Source: Clostridiales bacterium FE2011 (lineage in GTDB: Bacteria; Bacillota; Clostridia; Christensenellales; Aristaeellaceae). Taken from it: a stretch of 64,000 nucleotides of DNA. This document shows, one piece after another, positions 49,561-57,338 of the stretch (the first letter of the stretch is position 1; the number at the start of each line of letters is the position of its first letter). Both the position numbers and the translations under genes were made by a program. The DNA is taken from NCBI GenBank assembly GCA_017569305.1, contig CP069418.1, forward strand, positions 2,294,001-2,358,000. The letters run 5' to 3'. Under the pieces are notes generated by a model. That model had not been told where the DNA came from and searched no databases. It saw only the letters and a list, made by a program, of their open reading frames with translations.

Positions 49561-49687
49561 CAAGTATATTCGGTTTTATTATACGGGAAGGGATAATTGA
49601 AGAAAAGCGAACAAAAAGATTTTTCAGAAACGGGTGAATTTGTTTTTCTGTGCTTTGAAGGAAAACCTATGGTTTTCGAGTATATAA

Positions 49688-49707
49688 TAATTATGAATTA
49701 TGAATTG
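49688..49707. repeat. Short heptamer array, AATTCAT family
   Basis: TAATTATGAATTATGAATTG, upstream of the thioesterase ribosome-binding site. Confidence 0.7.
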
Positions 49708-49734
49708 TATTCACTGTTTGGGAGGTTCAGGAAC

Positions 49735-50178
49735 ATGGCAGAGAAAACCACTACCGTACAGATCGTGATGCCCCAGCACTGCAACGGCTATGCCAAGCCC
49801 AGGCTTTTCGGCGGACAGATTATGGCATGGATCGACGTGGTGGGCGCTGTGGCGGCCCGCCGGTATACCGGACAGGCAGTGACTACAGTGTGCATTGACA
49901 ACCTGACCTTCCTGAAGCCTGCCTACCTGAATGATACCGTGGTGCAGGAAGCGGTGGTCACCTGGACAGGCCGCACGTCCCTGGAGGTTCGGGTGGACAG
50001 CATGGTGGAACGCCTGGACGGCAGCCGGGAACTGATCAACCGGGCTTACGCGGTGTTCGTCGCCATTGATGAAGAGGATCATCCCGTGGCTATTCCCATG
50101 TTTATTCCGGAAACCACGGAAGAAAAGCAGGAGTACGCCGCGGCGGAAGAGAGAAGAAGGATTCGCTTACAGCGGTAA
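49735..50178 (+). CDS. Acyl-CoA thioesterase (hotdog fold)
   Basis: A 147-residue hotdog-fold protein like YkhA/BFIT-type acyl-CoA hydrolases: VMPQHCNGYAKPRLFGGQIM, MAWIDVVGAVAARRYTG, and TVCIDNLTFLKPAYLND. It hydrolyses acyl-CoA to fatty acid and CoA. ATG at 49735 has GGGAGG upstream; the longer frame runs through the heptamer repeat. It is a single gene. Confidence 0.87.
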   Translation: MAEKTTTVQIVMPQHCNGYAKPRLFGGQIMAWIDVVGAVAARRYTGQAVTTVCIDNLTFLKPAYLNDTVVQEAVVTWTGRTSLEVRVDSMVERLDGSRELINRAYAVFVAIDEEDHPVAIPMFIPETTEEKQEYAAAEERRRIRLQR

Positions 50179-50191
50179 ACGCCGCAAGCGA

Positions 50192-50232
50192 TAATGAATA
50201 CTGAAAACTTAAAACTGAAAAATGAATAATGG
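50192..50232. repeat. Heptamer array, ACTTAAA family
   Basis: AATGAATACTGAAAACTTAA then AACTGAAAAATGAATAATGG, after the thioesterase gene. Confidence 0.7.
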
Positions 50233-50317
50233 TGGAAGAAACCAGCTCTGAATAGAGCTGGTTTCTTTGAATTGATTGTTTGGTAAAATATAAATAATGA
50301 AGACGAGAACAAGCTGG

Positions 50318-50370
50318 AATGTCATCCTGAGCGCAGCCGCAGGCGGAGTCGAAGAATCTCCCTTACGGCC
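50318..50370. repeat. Dispersed GTCAT...ATCTCC element (variant)
   Basis: GAATGTCATCCTGAGCGCAG, then CGGAGTCGAAGAATCTCCC. Confidence 0.65.
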
Positions 50371-50381
50371 GCAGCCGTATC

Positions 50382-50420
50382 ATTTTTAAGTTTTAAGTCT
50401 TAAGTTTTAAGTATTCATTA
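50382..50420. repeat. Heptamer array, ACTTAAA family (reverse)
   Basis: TTTTAAG, TTTTAAG, TCTTAAG, TTTTAAG, then TATTCATT. Confidence 0.8.
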
Positions 50421-50433
50421 GAAACGCAGTTCC

Positions 50434-51021
50434 TTAATAGGGACTGCGTTTTTGCTTGGCTCTGCCAAGCAAGAATCCCAGCACCGCGCCGACTGCGCCG
50501 CCGACGATGTGCGCCATCTGGGAGATGTTATCCTGGCTGAAGAGACCCTGCCAGATCTGCTGGCCGAGGTAGAGCACCGCCACCAGGATGAAGGTGACCG
50601 GGATGGTGTTGTCCTCCCGGATGGTGATGGAAGCAATCAGGATAAAGGCGAAGACGATGCCGCTGGCGCCCAGCAGCATGACGCCGGGGAAGAACACCAT
50701 GTTGATGACGCCGATGACCAGGGCGGTGGCCGCCATGATGAAGGCCGTGGTGGCGGTGCCGTATTTCTCCTCAATCATCGGGCCGAGGATCAGGATATAC
50801 ATGATGTTGCCCAGCAGGTGTTCCCAGCCGGCATGGCCCAGCACATGGGTGAAGCACCGGACCCAGGTAAGGGGATCCAGGAGGGAAGCCCGGTACACGC
50901 TGAAAAGGACGCGGTTGCTCTCCCCGCGGGTCAGCATGCTGATCAGCTGCGCAATCACGCACAGGGCGGTGAAGGTCAGGACAGCCGGGGCGTTAAAGGA
51001 CAGTCTGAGTTTCTTTTTCAT
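50434..51021 (-). CDS. Rhomboid-family intramembrane serine protease
   Basis: A 195-residue protein with six spans and rhomboid features: HLLGNIMYILILGPMIEE in an early span, catalytic Ser120 in LLGASGIVFAF, and His171 in MAHIVGGAVGAVLGF. Rhomboids cleave membrane substrates. It lies four bases downstream of the aldo-keto reductase stop on the same strand, so the two are co-transcribed. Confidence 0.88.
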   Translation of the reverse strand: MKKKLRLSFNAPAVLTFTALCVIAQLISMLTRGESNRVLFSVYRASLLDPLTWVRCFTHVLGHAGWEHLLGNIMYILILGPMIEEKYGTATTAFIMAATALVIGVINMVFFPGVMLLGASGIVFAFILIASITIREDNTIPVTFILVAVLYLGQQIWQGLFSQDNISQMAHIVGGAVGAVLGFLLGRAKQKRSPY

Positions 51022-51024
51022 CGG

Positions 51025-52149
51025 TTATTTCTCCAGTTCCGCCTTGCATTTGCGCAGCAGCGTAATGATGGGAAGTCCCTGGGGACAGGCCCGCTCGCAC
51101 TGGCCGCAGGAGACGCAGTCCCCGGCGGTGCCCCGTCCGGCGGTCACGATGCCGTATTCCCGGATGGTGCGGAACTCGGGACTGCCCTTGCGGCGATTGA
51201 TGACGTTGAAGATTTCCGGAATCGGGATCTCCATGGGACAGCCCTTGGTGCAGTAATGGCAGGCGGTACAGGGAATGGACTTGTCCGCGTCCAGCGCCTG
51301 CTGGGCCTTGTGGATCAGTTCCATTTCCTTTTCGTCCAGGGGACGGAAGTCCTTGAAGGTCTTCAGGTTGTCGTCCATCTGGGCCAGGTTGCTCATGCCG
51401 CTGAGTACGGCATGGACGCCTTCCAGCCCCGCGGCGAAGCGCAGGGCCCAGCTGGAGTAGGACACGTCCGCGCCACTTCCGTCAAAGACGGCCTTTACCT
51501 CCGGGATCGGGTCGGCCAGGATGCCGCCCTTTACCGGTTCCATGATCATGACGGGCTTGCCGTGCTTCCGGCAGATCTCCCAGTTTTTGCGGGAGGCGAC
51601 GCCCGGGTTTTCCCAGTCGGCGTAGTTGATCTGCAGCTGGACGAATTCCGCGTCCGGATGGGCCTCCAGCAGTTCCTCCAGCAGGTCCGGATCCGCGTGG
51701 AAGGAGAAGCCCCAGTGGCGGATAAGCCCCTTGGCCTTCTGCTCCTTCACGAAATCCCACAGGCCGTACTCGTCATACTTTTTGTACATGGAACGCTGCA
51801 GAGCATGGAGCAGGTAGTAATCGAAATACCCGGCGCCGGTGCGCTCCAGGCTGGTGGCAAACTCCGCCTTGGCGCTTGCCTCGTCCACAGCGCCGATGGC
51901 CGCGTGGAGCTTGGTGGCCACGGTATAGGCGTCCCGGGGATAGCGGTCTGCCACGGCGGCCTTGAAGGCTTTCTCACTGTCACCGCCGTCATACACAAAG
52001 GCGGTGTCGAAATAGGTTCCGCCCGCGGCGATGAAATGATCTGTCATTTCGCAGACCTGGGGGATATCAATACTGCCGTCCGGATTCTTCGGCAGCCGCA
52101 TCAGGCCGAAAGCCAGGCGAAGCGGATTGGGTCTGAATGGCTCTGTCAT
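51025..52149 (-). CDS. Aldo/keto reductase with C-terminal 4Fe-4S domain
   Basis: A 374-residue protein: aldo-keto reductase barrel (residues about 1-280, FGLMRLPKN, TYFDTAFVYDGGDSE, YYLLHALQR) and a ferredoxin-like tail with CTACHYCTKGCP and CVSCGQCERACPQG motifs. The family reduces carbonyls, possibly with ferredoxin. ATG at 52149 has AAGGA upstream; a TTG two codons earlier is possible. It is first in a two-gene unit with rhomboid. Confidence 0.9.
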   Translation of the reverse strand: MTEPFRPNPLRLAFGLMRLPKNPDGSIDIPQVCEMTDHFIAAGGTYFDTAFVYDGGDSEKAFKAAVADRYPRDAYTVATKLHAAIGAVDEASAKAEFATSLERTGAGYFDYYLLHALQRSMYKKYDEYGLWDFVKEQKAKGLIRHWGFSFHADPDLLEELLEAHPDAEFVQLQINYADWENPGVASRKNWEICRKHGKPVMIMEPVKGGILADPIPEVKAVFDGSGADVSYSSWALRFAAGLEGVHAVLSGMSNLAQMDDNLKTFKDFRPLDEKEMELIHKAQQALDADKSIPCTACHYCTKGCPMEIPIPEIFNVINRRKGSPEFRTIREYGIVTAGRGTAGDCVSCGQCERACPQGLPIITLLRKCKAELEK

Positions 52150-52287
52150 AGGCAAATCCTTTCTGTATCTTGTCAGTTATTGCTTTATCAGTCACCTCAT
52201 TATAACCGAAAATGCGCGGGAAGGGAACGGAAGAATGCTGTCACGCTCCTGCTGCGGCTTCGGTTTCGTTGCGTTACGGATAATTCA

Positions 52288-52372
52288 ATGCGTTTACGTT
52301 ATCATTCCGAGCAAAGTCGAGGAATCTCCTCCGGAGATGTAAACCTTCGACCTATACGGAACTTCTTTAGTA
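52288..52372. repeat. Dispersed GTTATCAT...GGAATCTCCTCC element
   Basis: TTACGTTATCATTCCGAGCA, AAGTCGAGGAATCTCCTCCG, GAGATGTAAACCTTCGACC. Confidence 0.75.
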
Positions 52373-52385
52373 AAAAGATAAAACT

Positions 52386-52418
52386 AATTATGAATTATGA
52401 ATTATGAATTGTGAATTG
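52386..52418. repeat. Heptamer array, AATTCAT family, at a gene end
   Basis: ATGAATT units; it encodes the C-terminal Thr-Ile-His-Asn-Ser and stop of the DUF1492-like gene. Confidence 0.85.
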
Positions 52419-52805
52419 CTGCATCGCTGCGCGATGAAGCTTAAACGTTTGGCTGGGACTGTAGCCAAGCGCAGCGGCGACCTCCTCCCAGCTGTAGCTT
52501 TCCAGGTAGCGGAGTTCCATCAGGTGAACCAGCCGCTCATCCGGCAGGGTGGAAACCATGATGGCGGCTGCCGCCAGCGCCTGCTCCAGCTCTGCTTCCA
52601 GCAGGGGCAGCTGTTTTTCCTCGTCCGCGGCTTCCGCGAGGAGTGCCTGCATGCGGGTGGGATCGGGTGTGCTTTTGACCCTGACCTCCCGGAGCGGGGA
52701 GGTCAGGTGCTCCGCGAAGCGGCGCAGGGTTTCAATCCGCATTTGTTTGCGTTCGATTTCCCGCCGGATTTGCCGGGGCTTCAGGAGAATGTCCGGTGCG
52801 ATCAT
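52395..52805 (-). CDS. Phage-type regulator, DUF1492/sigma-like
   Basis: A 136-residue protein: helical N-terminus, then a C-terminal sigma-region-4-like helix-turn-helix (ELRYLESYSWEEVAAALGYS then PSQTFKLHRAAM). Such proteins (DUF1492/ArpU-like) control late genes in Gram-positive prophages. ATG at 52805 overlaps the upstream stop (ATGA). No other phage gene is near, so this may be a relic or a trans regulator of the tail locus 33 kb away. The last residues are repeat-derived. Confidence 0.68.
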   Translation of the reverse strand: MIAPDILLKPRQIRREIERKQMRIETLRRFAEHLTSPLREVRVKSTPDPTRMQALLAEAADEEKQLPLLEAELEQALAAAAIMVSTLPDERLVHLMELRYLESYSWEEVAAALGYSPSQTFKLHRAAMQQFTIHNS

Positions 52806-53110
52806 TCCTTCTTCGCCTCCCTTCGGACAATCCGCAGGATGGCGCTTCCGTCCAGGCCGGTGAGGCTGTGGAAGTGATCTGACAGGAAAAAGGCTTCGAT
52901 CTCCAGCAGCCGCTGCCGGGCAGAGCGGCAGGGCAGGCACCGGTGGGCACGGAGATAATCCTCCACCGCCAGGCGGACCAGGGCTTCGATCAGCTGGAGG
53001 CAGCCCTCCTCGCTGAGGACGAAGACTTCCTCCTCCCGGTGGGACATCACATGCTGCATGGCCTCGGCGGCTGTGCGGTCGGGATAGTGTTCAGCGTTGT
53101 AGTAATCCAT
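52802..53110 (-). CDS. Phage-type hypothetical protein before the DUF1492 gene
   Basis: A 102-residue protein starting MDYYNAEHYPDRTAAEAMQH, with a central helical segment (EEGCLQLIEALVRLAVEDYL) and CLPCRSARQRLLEIEAFFLS. Small proteins of this kind commonly precede DUF1492 genes in Firmicutes prophages, but the family was not named with confidence. GGAGGAATCGCC lies before the ATG. It overlaps the regulator by four bases. Confidence 0.55.
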   Translation of the reverse strand: MDYYNAEHYPDRTAAEAMQHVMSHREEEVFVLSEEGCLQLIEALVRLAVEDYLRAHRCLPCRSARQRLLEIEAFFLSDHFHSLTGLDGSAILRIVRREAKKE

Positions 53111-53191
53111 GGCGATTCCTCCTTTACAGTGACAGCGTAAGGGAGGAAAAGGCAGAATACCCTGAAAGAAACTGGCAAAGATTTTTGAATT

Positions 53192-53233
53192 AATGAATAC
53201 TTAAAACTTAAAACTTAAAACTTAAAAATGGTG
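53192..53233. repeat. Heptamer array, ACTTAAA family
   Basis: ACTTAAA repeated four times after AATGAAT, then AATGGTGGAGGG. The gap 53111-53541 contains only repeats and the promoter region of the next operon. Confidence 0.85.
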
Positions 53234-53362
53234 GAGGGATGACTCCGTCATCCTTTGAATGAATGATCCGTAGCGCCTACGTTGTCATCTTGAGCAAGTG
53301 AGCGAGGCGAACGCGTCGAAAGATCTCCCAGCCCGCACACGTTCGGGAACGCAATCGGAACA
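53234..53362. repeat. Dispersed element, uninterrupted copy
   Basis: ATGACTCCGTCATCCTTTGA, GTAGCGCCTACGTTGTCATC, GAGCAAGTGAGCGAGGCGAA, CGCGTCGAAAGATCTCCCAG; the counterpart of the interrupted copy at 49191-49560. Confidence 0.75.
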
Positions 53363-53386
53363 AGCATGTCCGGGAATGGCAGTACC

Positions 53387-53417
53387 TCCTCCCTCCTACT
53401 TCCTACCTCCTCCCTGG
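53387..53417. repeat. Heptamer array, GTAGGAG family (reverse)
   Basis: CTCCTCC, CTCCTAC, TTCCTAC, CTCCTCC units. Confidence 0.75.
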
Positions 53418-53541
53418 AACGATAGTGCCAAAGTCTGGCAGGGTGAAAACAAAAAACAGAAAAACATGGTCATCAGCAGAAAAAACGTGTAAAATATATA
53501 AGGTTATTGTTTCCGAGATGAACCCGAAGGAGAAATTGACG

Positions 53542-53793
53542 ATGAAAAAAGGCCTTCCTTTATTCCTGCTGACGCTGTACTGCGTGTTCTGCATGGTGAT
53601 GACGCCCACCCAGGCCAGCGCGTACATTGATCCGAGCACGACCACCTTCATCATTCAGGCGGCTGTCGGCCTGGTGGTGGCGATTGCTGCTGGCTTCTCC
53701 ATCTACTGGAGAAAGGCCAAGAAAAAGATCAACAAGGCGGTCGGACGGGAAGAGGTCACGAAGGATGAGAGTGACGACCTGGAAGATCTTTGA
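53542..53793 (+). CDS. Small exported membrane protein with AYIDPSTT motif
   Basis: An 83-residue protein: N-terminal signal-like span (LPLFLLTLYCVFCMVMTP), then AYIDPSTTTFIIQAAVGLVV and a second span, ending in an acidic tail. The AYIDPGTG-like motif marks a family of small membrane proteins often encoded beside polymer or surface-glycan enzymes. ATG at 53542 has AAGGAG upstream. It is 22 bases before the YidC-TagF fusion gene and probably works with it. Confidence 0.65.
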   Translation: MKKGLPLFLLTLYCVFCMVMTPTQASAYIDPSTTTFIIQAAVGLVVAIAAGFSIYWRKAKKKINKAVGREEVTKDESDDLEDL

Positions 53794-53815
53794 TATCGGA
53801 TAAGAGAGAAGAAGT

Positions 53816-55726
53816 ATGCAAATAATCTGCGCACCGCTGGGGTGGCTGATGCGGGTGGCTTACAGCCTGACCGGCAATTACGGCCTGGCTGTGATTGTGT
53901 TCACCCTCATGACGAAGCTGGTCCTGCTGCCCGTCAGCCTCTGGGTGCATGCAAACGGCATCAAGATGGTCCGGCTGGAGCCGGCCGTGAACCGGCTGAA
54001 GGTTAAGTATTTCGGCGACCCGGACAAGGTGGCCGATGAACAGGCACTGCTGTATAAAAAAGCACATTACAGCCCTTTCGCCACCGTGATTCCGGTGGCG
54101 GTTCAGGTGCTGCTGCTGATCGGCCTGGTTCAGATCATCTACCATCCGGACGTATGGCTCCGGCAGCCGGATCTGAATACCCGCTTTTTAGGCTTTGACC
54201 TGTCCGCGACGCCCACCGCCGCAGGCGGCATTCACCTGCTGATTCCGCTGCTGGCAGGTCTTGCGGCCCTGATCCTGAGCCTGTGCCAGAACAAGCTGAA
54301 CCCGCTGCAGGCCAGCCAGGGAAAGGCGGCCCAGTTCTCCTCCATGGCGGTTTCCGTGGGCATCAGCCTGGTGCTGGGCTTTACAGTACCCGCGGGAGTG
54401 GGCTTTTACTGGATCTGGAGCAACCTGTTCACCATTGCCCAGCAGCTGCTGCTGAACAAGCTTCGGCCGCCGGAAAAGGAGATTGACTGGGCGGAGCTGG
54501 AGGCCTCCCGGAAGGAGCTGGCAGCCTACGCCGATACCGGCAGCGAAACCGTGCGCAGCCGGGAGGAAAAGCATCGGGAGAAGGAAGACTACAAGCGCTT
54601 CTTCTCCGTGGGCAACAAGCACCTGGTGTTCTACTCCGAGGGCAGCGGCTTCTATAAGTATTTTGAGCGGATCATGAACTGGATCCTGGAAAACAGCAAG
54701 CTGACCATCCACTATGTGACCAGCGATCCCAACGACCAGATCTTTGAGATCGCGAAGAGCCAGCCCCGGATTGCGCCCTACTACATCGGGCAGAAAAAGC
54801 TGATCACGCTGTTTATGAAGCTGGAAGCGGATGTGATGGTCATGACCATGTCCGACCTGGGCAACTACCAGTACAAGCGGAGCTACTACAGCAAGGACAT
54901 TAAATACGTCTATGTGTTCCATTACCCGCTGAGCACCCATATGGTGCTGCACACCGGCGCTCTGCGGCATTATGACTCGATCCTCTGCGTGGGCGATTTC
55001 CAGTTTGAGGAGATCCGCCAGACGGAGAAGCTCTTCGGCGATCCGGAGCAGGAGCTGGTCGCCTGCGGCTACGGCCAGCTGGAGAAACTGTATGACGCGT
55101 ACCAGGCCACGCCCCGGACAAAGCGGGAGCGGCCGAAGGTGCTGATTGCCCCCTCCTGGCAGGCGGACAATATCCTGGACAGCTGCATTGACGATCTGCT
55201 GTCGGAACTGCTGGGCAAGGGCTTTGACGTGACGGTGCGGCCCCATCCGGAGTATGTGAAGCGCTACGGCGACCGGATGAACGCCATTGTGAAGCGGTAT
55301 GAGGACTACCAGGGCGGAGACCTGTTCTTCGAGCTGGACTTTACCGGGAACACCTCGATCTTCGATTCGGATATCGTGATCAGCGACTGGTCCGGCACAG
55401 CCTATGAGTTTGTGATGGTGACCGAACGGCCCTGCGTGTTTGTGGACACGCCGCCGAAGATCAATAACCCGGACTATGAAAAGATCACCGTGCCGCCGCT
55501 GGAAATGACCCTGCGGGACCAGGTGGGCATCCGGGTGAAACCGGAGGCACTGGAAGGCCTGGCGGATAAGATCCGTAACTTGTTGGAGGACGAAAGCTAC
55601 AGCGACCGGATCCGGGAGATCCGGGAAAAGACCATCGCCAACTTCGGAAAGAGTGGAGAAGTCGGCGGAAGGTATATTCTGGATCAGGTTAAGAAAGCAG
55701 TACAAGCGAGAAATCAAAAGGCATAA
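53816..55726 (+). CDS. YidC/Oxa1-like domain fused to a TagF-like glycerophosphotransferase
   Basis: A 636-residue protein. Residues 1-215 form a YidC/Oxa1-type insertase with five spans (GNYGLAVIVFTLMTKLVLLP, TVIPVAVQVLLLIGLVQII, TVPAGVGFYWIWSNLFTIAQ). Residues 260-630 match the CDP-glycerol:poly(glycerophosphate) transferase fold: KHLVFYSEGSGFYKYF, VLIAPSWQADNILDS, FDVTVRPHPEYVKRYGD, and SDIVISDWSGTAYEFVM. A single chain could couple membrane insertion with building a teichoic-acid-like surface polymer. No separate canonical YidC was seen. The fusion is plain in the sequence; the joint function is inferred. Confidence 0.85.
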   Translation: MQIICAPLGWLMRVAYSLTGNYGLAVIVFTLMTKLVLLPVSLWVHANGIKMVRLEPAVNRLKVKYFGDPDKVADEQALLYKKAHYSPFATVIPVAVQVLLLIGLVQIIYHPDVWLRQPDLNTRFLGFDLSATPTAAGGIHLLIPLLAGLAALILSLCQNKLNPLQASQGKAAQFSSMAVSVGISLVLGFTVPAGVGFYWIWSNLFTIAQQLLLNKLRPPEKEIDWAELEASRKELAAYADTGSETVRSREEKHREKEDYKRFFSVGNKHLVFYSEGSGFYKYFERIMNWILENSKLTIHYVTSDPNDQIFEIAKSQPRIAPYYIGQKKLITLFMKLEADVMVMTMSDLGNYQYKRSYYSKDIKYVYVFHYPLSTHMVLHTGALRHYDSILCVGDFQFEEIRQTEKLFGDPEQELVACGYGQLEKLYDAYQATPRTKRERPKVLIAPSWQADNILDSCIDDLLSELLGKGFDVTVRPHPEYVKRYGDRMNAIVKRYEDYQGGDLFFELDFTGNTSIFDSDIVISDWSGTAYEFVMVTERPCVFVDTPPKINNPDYEKITVPPLEMTLRDQVGIRVKPEALEGLADKIRNLLEDESYSDRIREIREKTIANFGKSGEVGGRYILDQVKKAVQARNQKA

Positions 55727-55748
55727 CGCAAAAGCGTTATGCCTTTTG

Positions 55749-55782
55749 AAATTCATAATTCACAATTCATAATTCATAATTA
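55749..55782. repeat. Heptamer array, AATTCAT family
   Basis: AATTCAT, AATTCAC, AATTCAT, AATTCAT units after the fusion gene. Confidence 0.85.
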
Positions 55783-55817
55783 TATATACTGGAAATTCAG
55801 GACGTATGGATAAAATC

Positions 55818-55905
55818 GATGCGCTCACGTTGTCATCCTGACCAAGGCCGAAGGCCGCGTGGAAGGATCTCCTCCGGGGATGTAAACCTTCAGCATATAC
55901 GGAAC
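55818..55905. repeat. Dispersed GTTGTCAT...GGATCTCCTCC element
   Basis: CTCACGTTGTCATCCTGACC, GTGGAAGGATCTCCTCCGGG, GATGTAAACCTTCAGC. Confidence 0.75.
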
Positions 55906-55928
55906 ATCTTCAGCAAAGAATCCACACC

Positions 55929-55960
55929 AATTATGAATTATGAATTGTGAATTATGAATT
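55929..55960. repeat. Heptamer array, AATTCAT family
   Basis: ATGAATT/GTGAATT units, then a GGAACTGAGAACC...GGTCCTCAGTTCC hairpin (55960-55992) that overlaps the end of the - strand GGDEF gene. Confidence 0.85.
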
Positions 55961-55985
55961 GGAACTGAGAACCGCTTTGCGGTCC

Positions 55986-57071
55986 TCAGTTCCTTCTCCT
56001 GTCTACACCAATCTCCTGGTAGTAGCTGGCTTTTTCGGCGTACATCATCTCATCGGATTCCTTCATCATCTCGCTGACGGATTTCCGGCTTTCCCCGGCA
56101 CAGCTGTAGCCGATTGCGCAGCTGTATTTCGTTGCGGAAACGTTCTTCCGGATCCGCTCAACCAGCTGGAGAACCTCTTCCGGGCTGCCCTGCCGGCAGA
56201 TGACCAGGAACTCGTCCCCGCCGATGCGGTAGACGGACTGGTGGGCTTTGGCTGACTGGGTGAAGCACAGCGCCAGGGTGGTCAGCGCTTCATCTCCTGC
56301 AGCATGGCCGTGGGTGTCGTTGATTTCCTTCAGGCCGTTCATGTCGATGGAAACAAGGGCGGTAATTCCTTCCGGATCGGTTTCCAGCTCAGCGTAGCAG
56401 GCCTGGCGGTTCAGGACGCCGGTCAGCGAATCTATTCTGGTCAGGTTCTGGATGGAAAACAGGTAGTAGGCAAACAGTGCGATCGAGATGGTCTTGCAGA
56501 AAATCTGGGAGTAGGCCTGCCTGATGAAGAAGGGAAGGATCACCATGCTGCCCAGCGCGAGGGAGAAGAAGGCAACCGGAAAAAGATCGTTGATCTGCTT
56601 GTTGGTGCGCTTGTACAGGAAATAAACGATGAAACAGCCATAGATTCCCGGAACAATGAAAGGGAGCAGCCTCAGTGGGCCGTTCTGGATCGAGCCGTCC
56701 GGCAGCACCCGGGTGATGATGCCGGTGTAAATGCTGATGAAGCAGATCACCGCTGTAATGATAGCGGGGATAAAGATGATCCGCGGATACTTCTTTACCA
56801 GGGAATAAAGAACCTGTGCCTCAAGAAGAGCCCCTGCGCTGTACCGGATGAATATCAGGTAAGGCCTGCCTTTCCATATGATCCCCAGGTCTTTCTGCTC
56901 AAATTCGATAAACACAATAATGGAAAGGATCAGGACTTCAAAGATCAGCAAAAACATGCGGCGGGCAAAGGATTTATCCAGGAAGGCTGTTGTGCGGAGA
57001 GATATCAAAAAAGCCAGAGACACCAGGATCAGGGCCCAGTTCTGGACTAAATAATCCCTTAGCATTAACAC
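55986..57071 (-). CDS. Diguanylate cyclase with seven-span N-terminal domain
   Basis: A 361-residue protein: about six or seven membrane spans (residues 10-210) followed by a GGDEF domain (about 215-360) with RIDSLTGVLNRQA, SIDMNGLKEINDTHGHAAGD and the active RIGGDEFLVIC. It would make cyclic di-GMP. No inhibitory RxxD site is present before GGDEF. GTG at 57071 is preferred by analogy with its tandem paralogue, with GGGGGA upstream. The membrane part may sense an external signal. Confidence 0.82.
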   Translation of the reverse strand: MLMLRDYLVQNWALILVSLAFLISLRTTAFLDKSFARRMFLLIFEVLILSIIVFIEFEQKDLGIIWKGRPYLIFIRYSAGALLEAQVLYSLVKKYPRIIFIPAIITAVICFISIYTGIITRVLPDGSIQNGPLRLLPFIVPGIYGCFIVYFLYKRTNKQINDLFPVAFFSLALGSMVILPFFIRQAYSQIFCKTISIALFAYYLFSIQNLTRIDSLTGVLNRQACYAELETDPEGITALVSIDMNGLKEINDTHGHAAGDEALTTLALCFTQSAKAHQSVYRIGGDEFLVICRQGSPEEVLQLVERIRKNVSATKYSCAIGYSCAGESRKSVSEMMKESDEMMYAEKASYYQEIGVDRRRN

Positions 57072-57197
57072 GTTGACGATCCCCCGCAAAAGATGCTTTT
57101 CATATTCCTCTCAGCTGCGTGGATTATATCACACAACCCTGGAACAGAAAAGGTTTGCAAATATCTGCTTTCATTCTTTCTCCGAAGTGGATTTAAT

Positions 57198-57232
57198 CAG
57201 GTAGGAGGTAGGATGTAGGAGGTAGGAGGTAT
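57198..57232. repeat. Heptamer array, GTAGGAG family
   Basis: CAGGTAGGAGGTAGGATGTA then GGAGGTAGGAGGTA. Confidence 0.85.
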
Positions 57233-57281
57233 AAGGCTGTCACATTCTCCACAGCGCTGCGGAGAAGTAAACAGTATCTAT

Positions 57282-57314
57282 AATTCTGAATTCTGAATTC
57301 TTAATTCTGAATTG
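57282..57314. repeat. Heptamer array, AATTCTG family
   Basis: AATTCTG, AATTCTG, AATTCTT, AATTCTG, then a GAAACTGAGCACC...GGTTCTCAGTTTC hairpin at the end of the second GGDEF gene. Confidence 0.85.
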
Positions 57315-57338
57315 AAACTGAGCACCGCTTTGCGGTTC

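Noticed and set aside
50452..52407. A 651-codon + strand open frame
   Set aside because: It lies antisense to the rhomboid and aldo-keto reductase genes, which have strong motifs and ribosome-binding sites; the + frame has low-complexity Gly/His/Gln/Asp composition and no recognisable domain.
54188..55756. 522-codon - strand frame opposite the YidC-TagF fusion
   Set aside because: Antisense shadow of a gene with clear domains; composition is His/Gln/Leu-rich without motifs.
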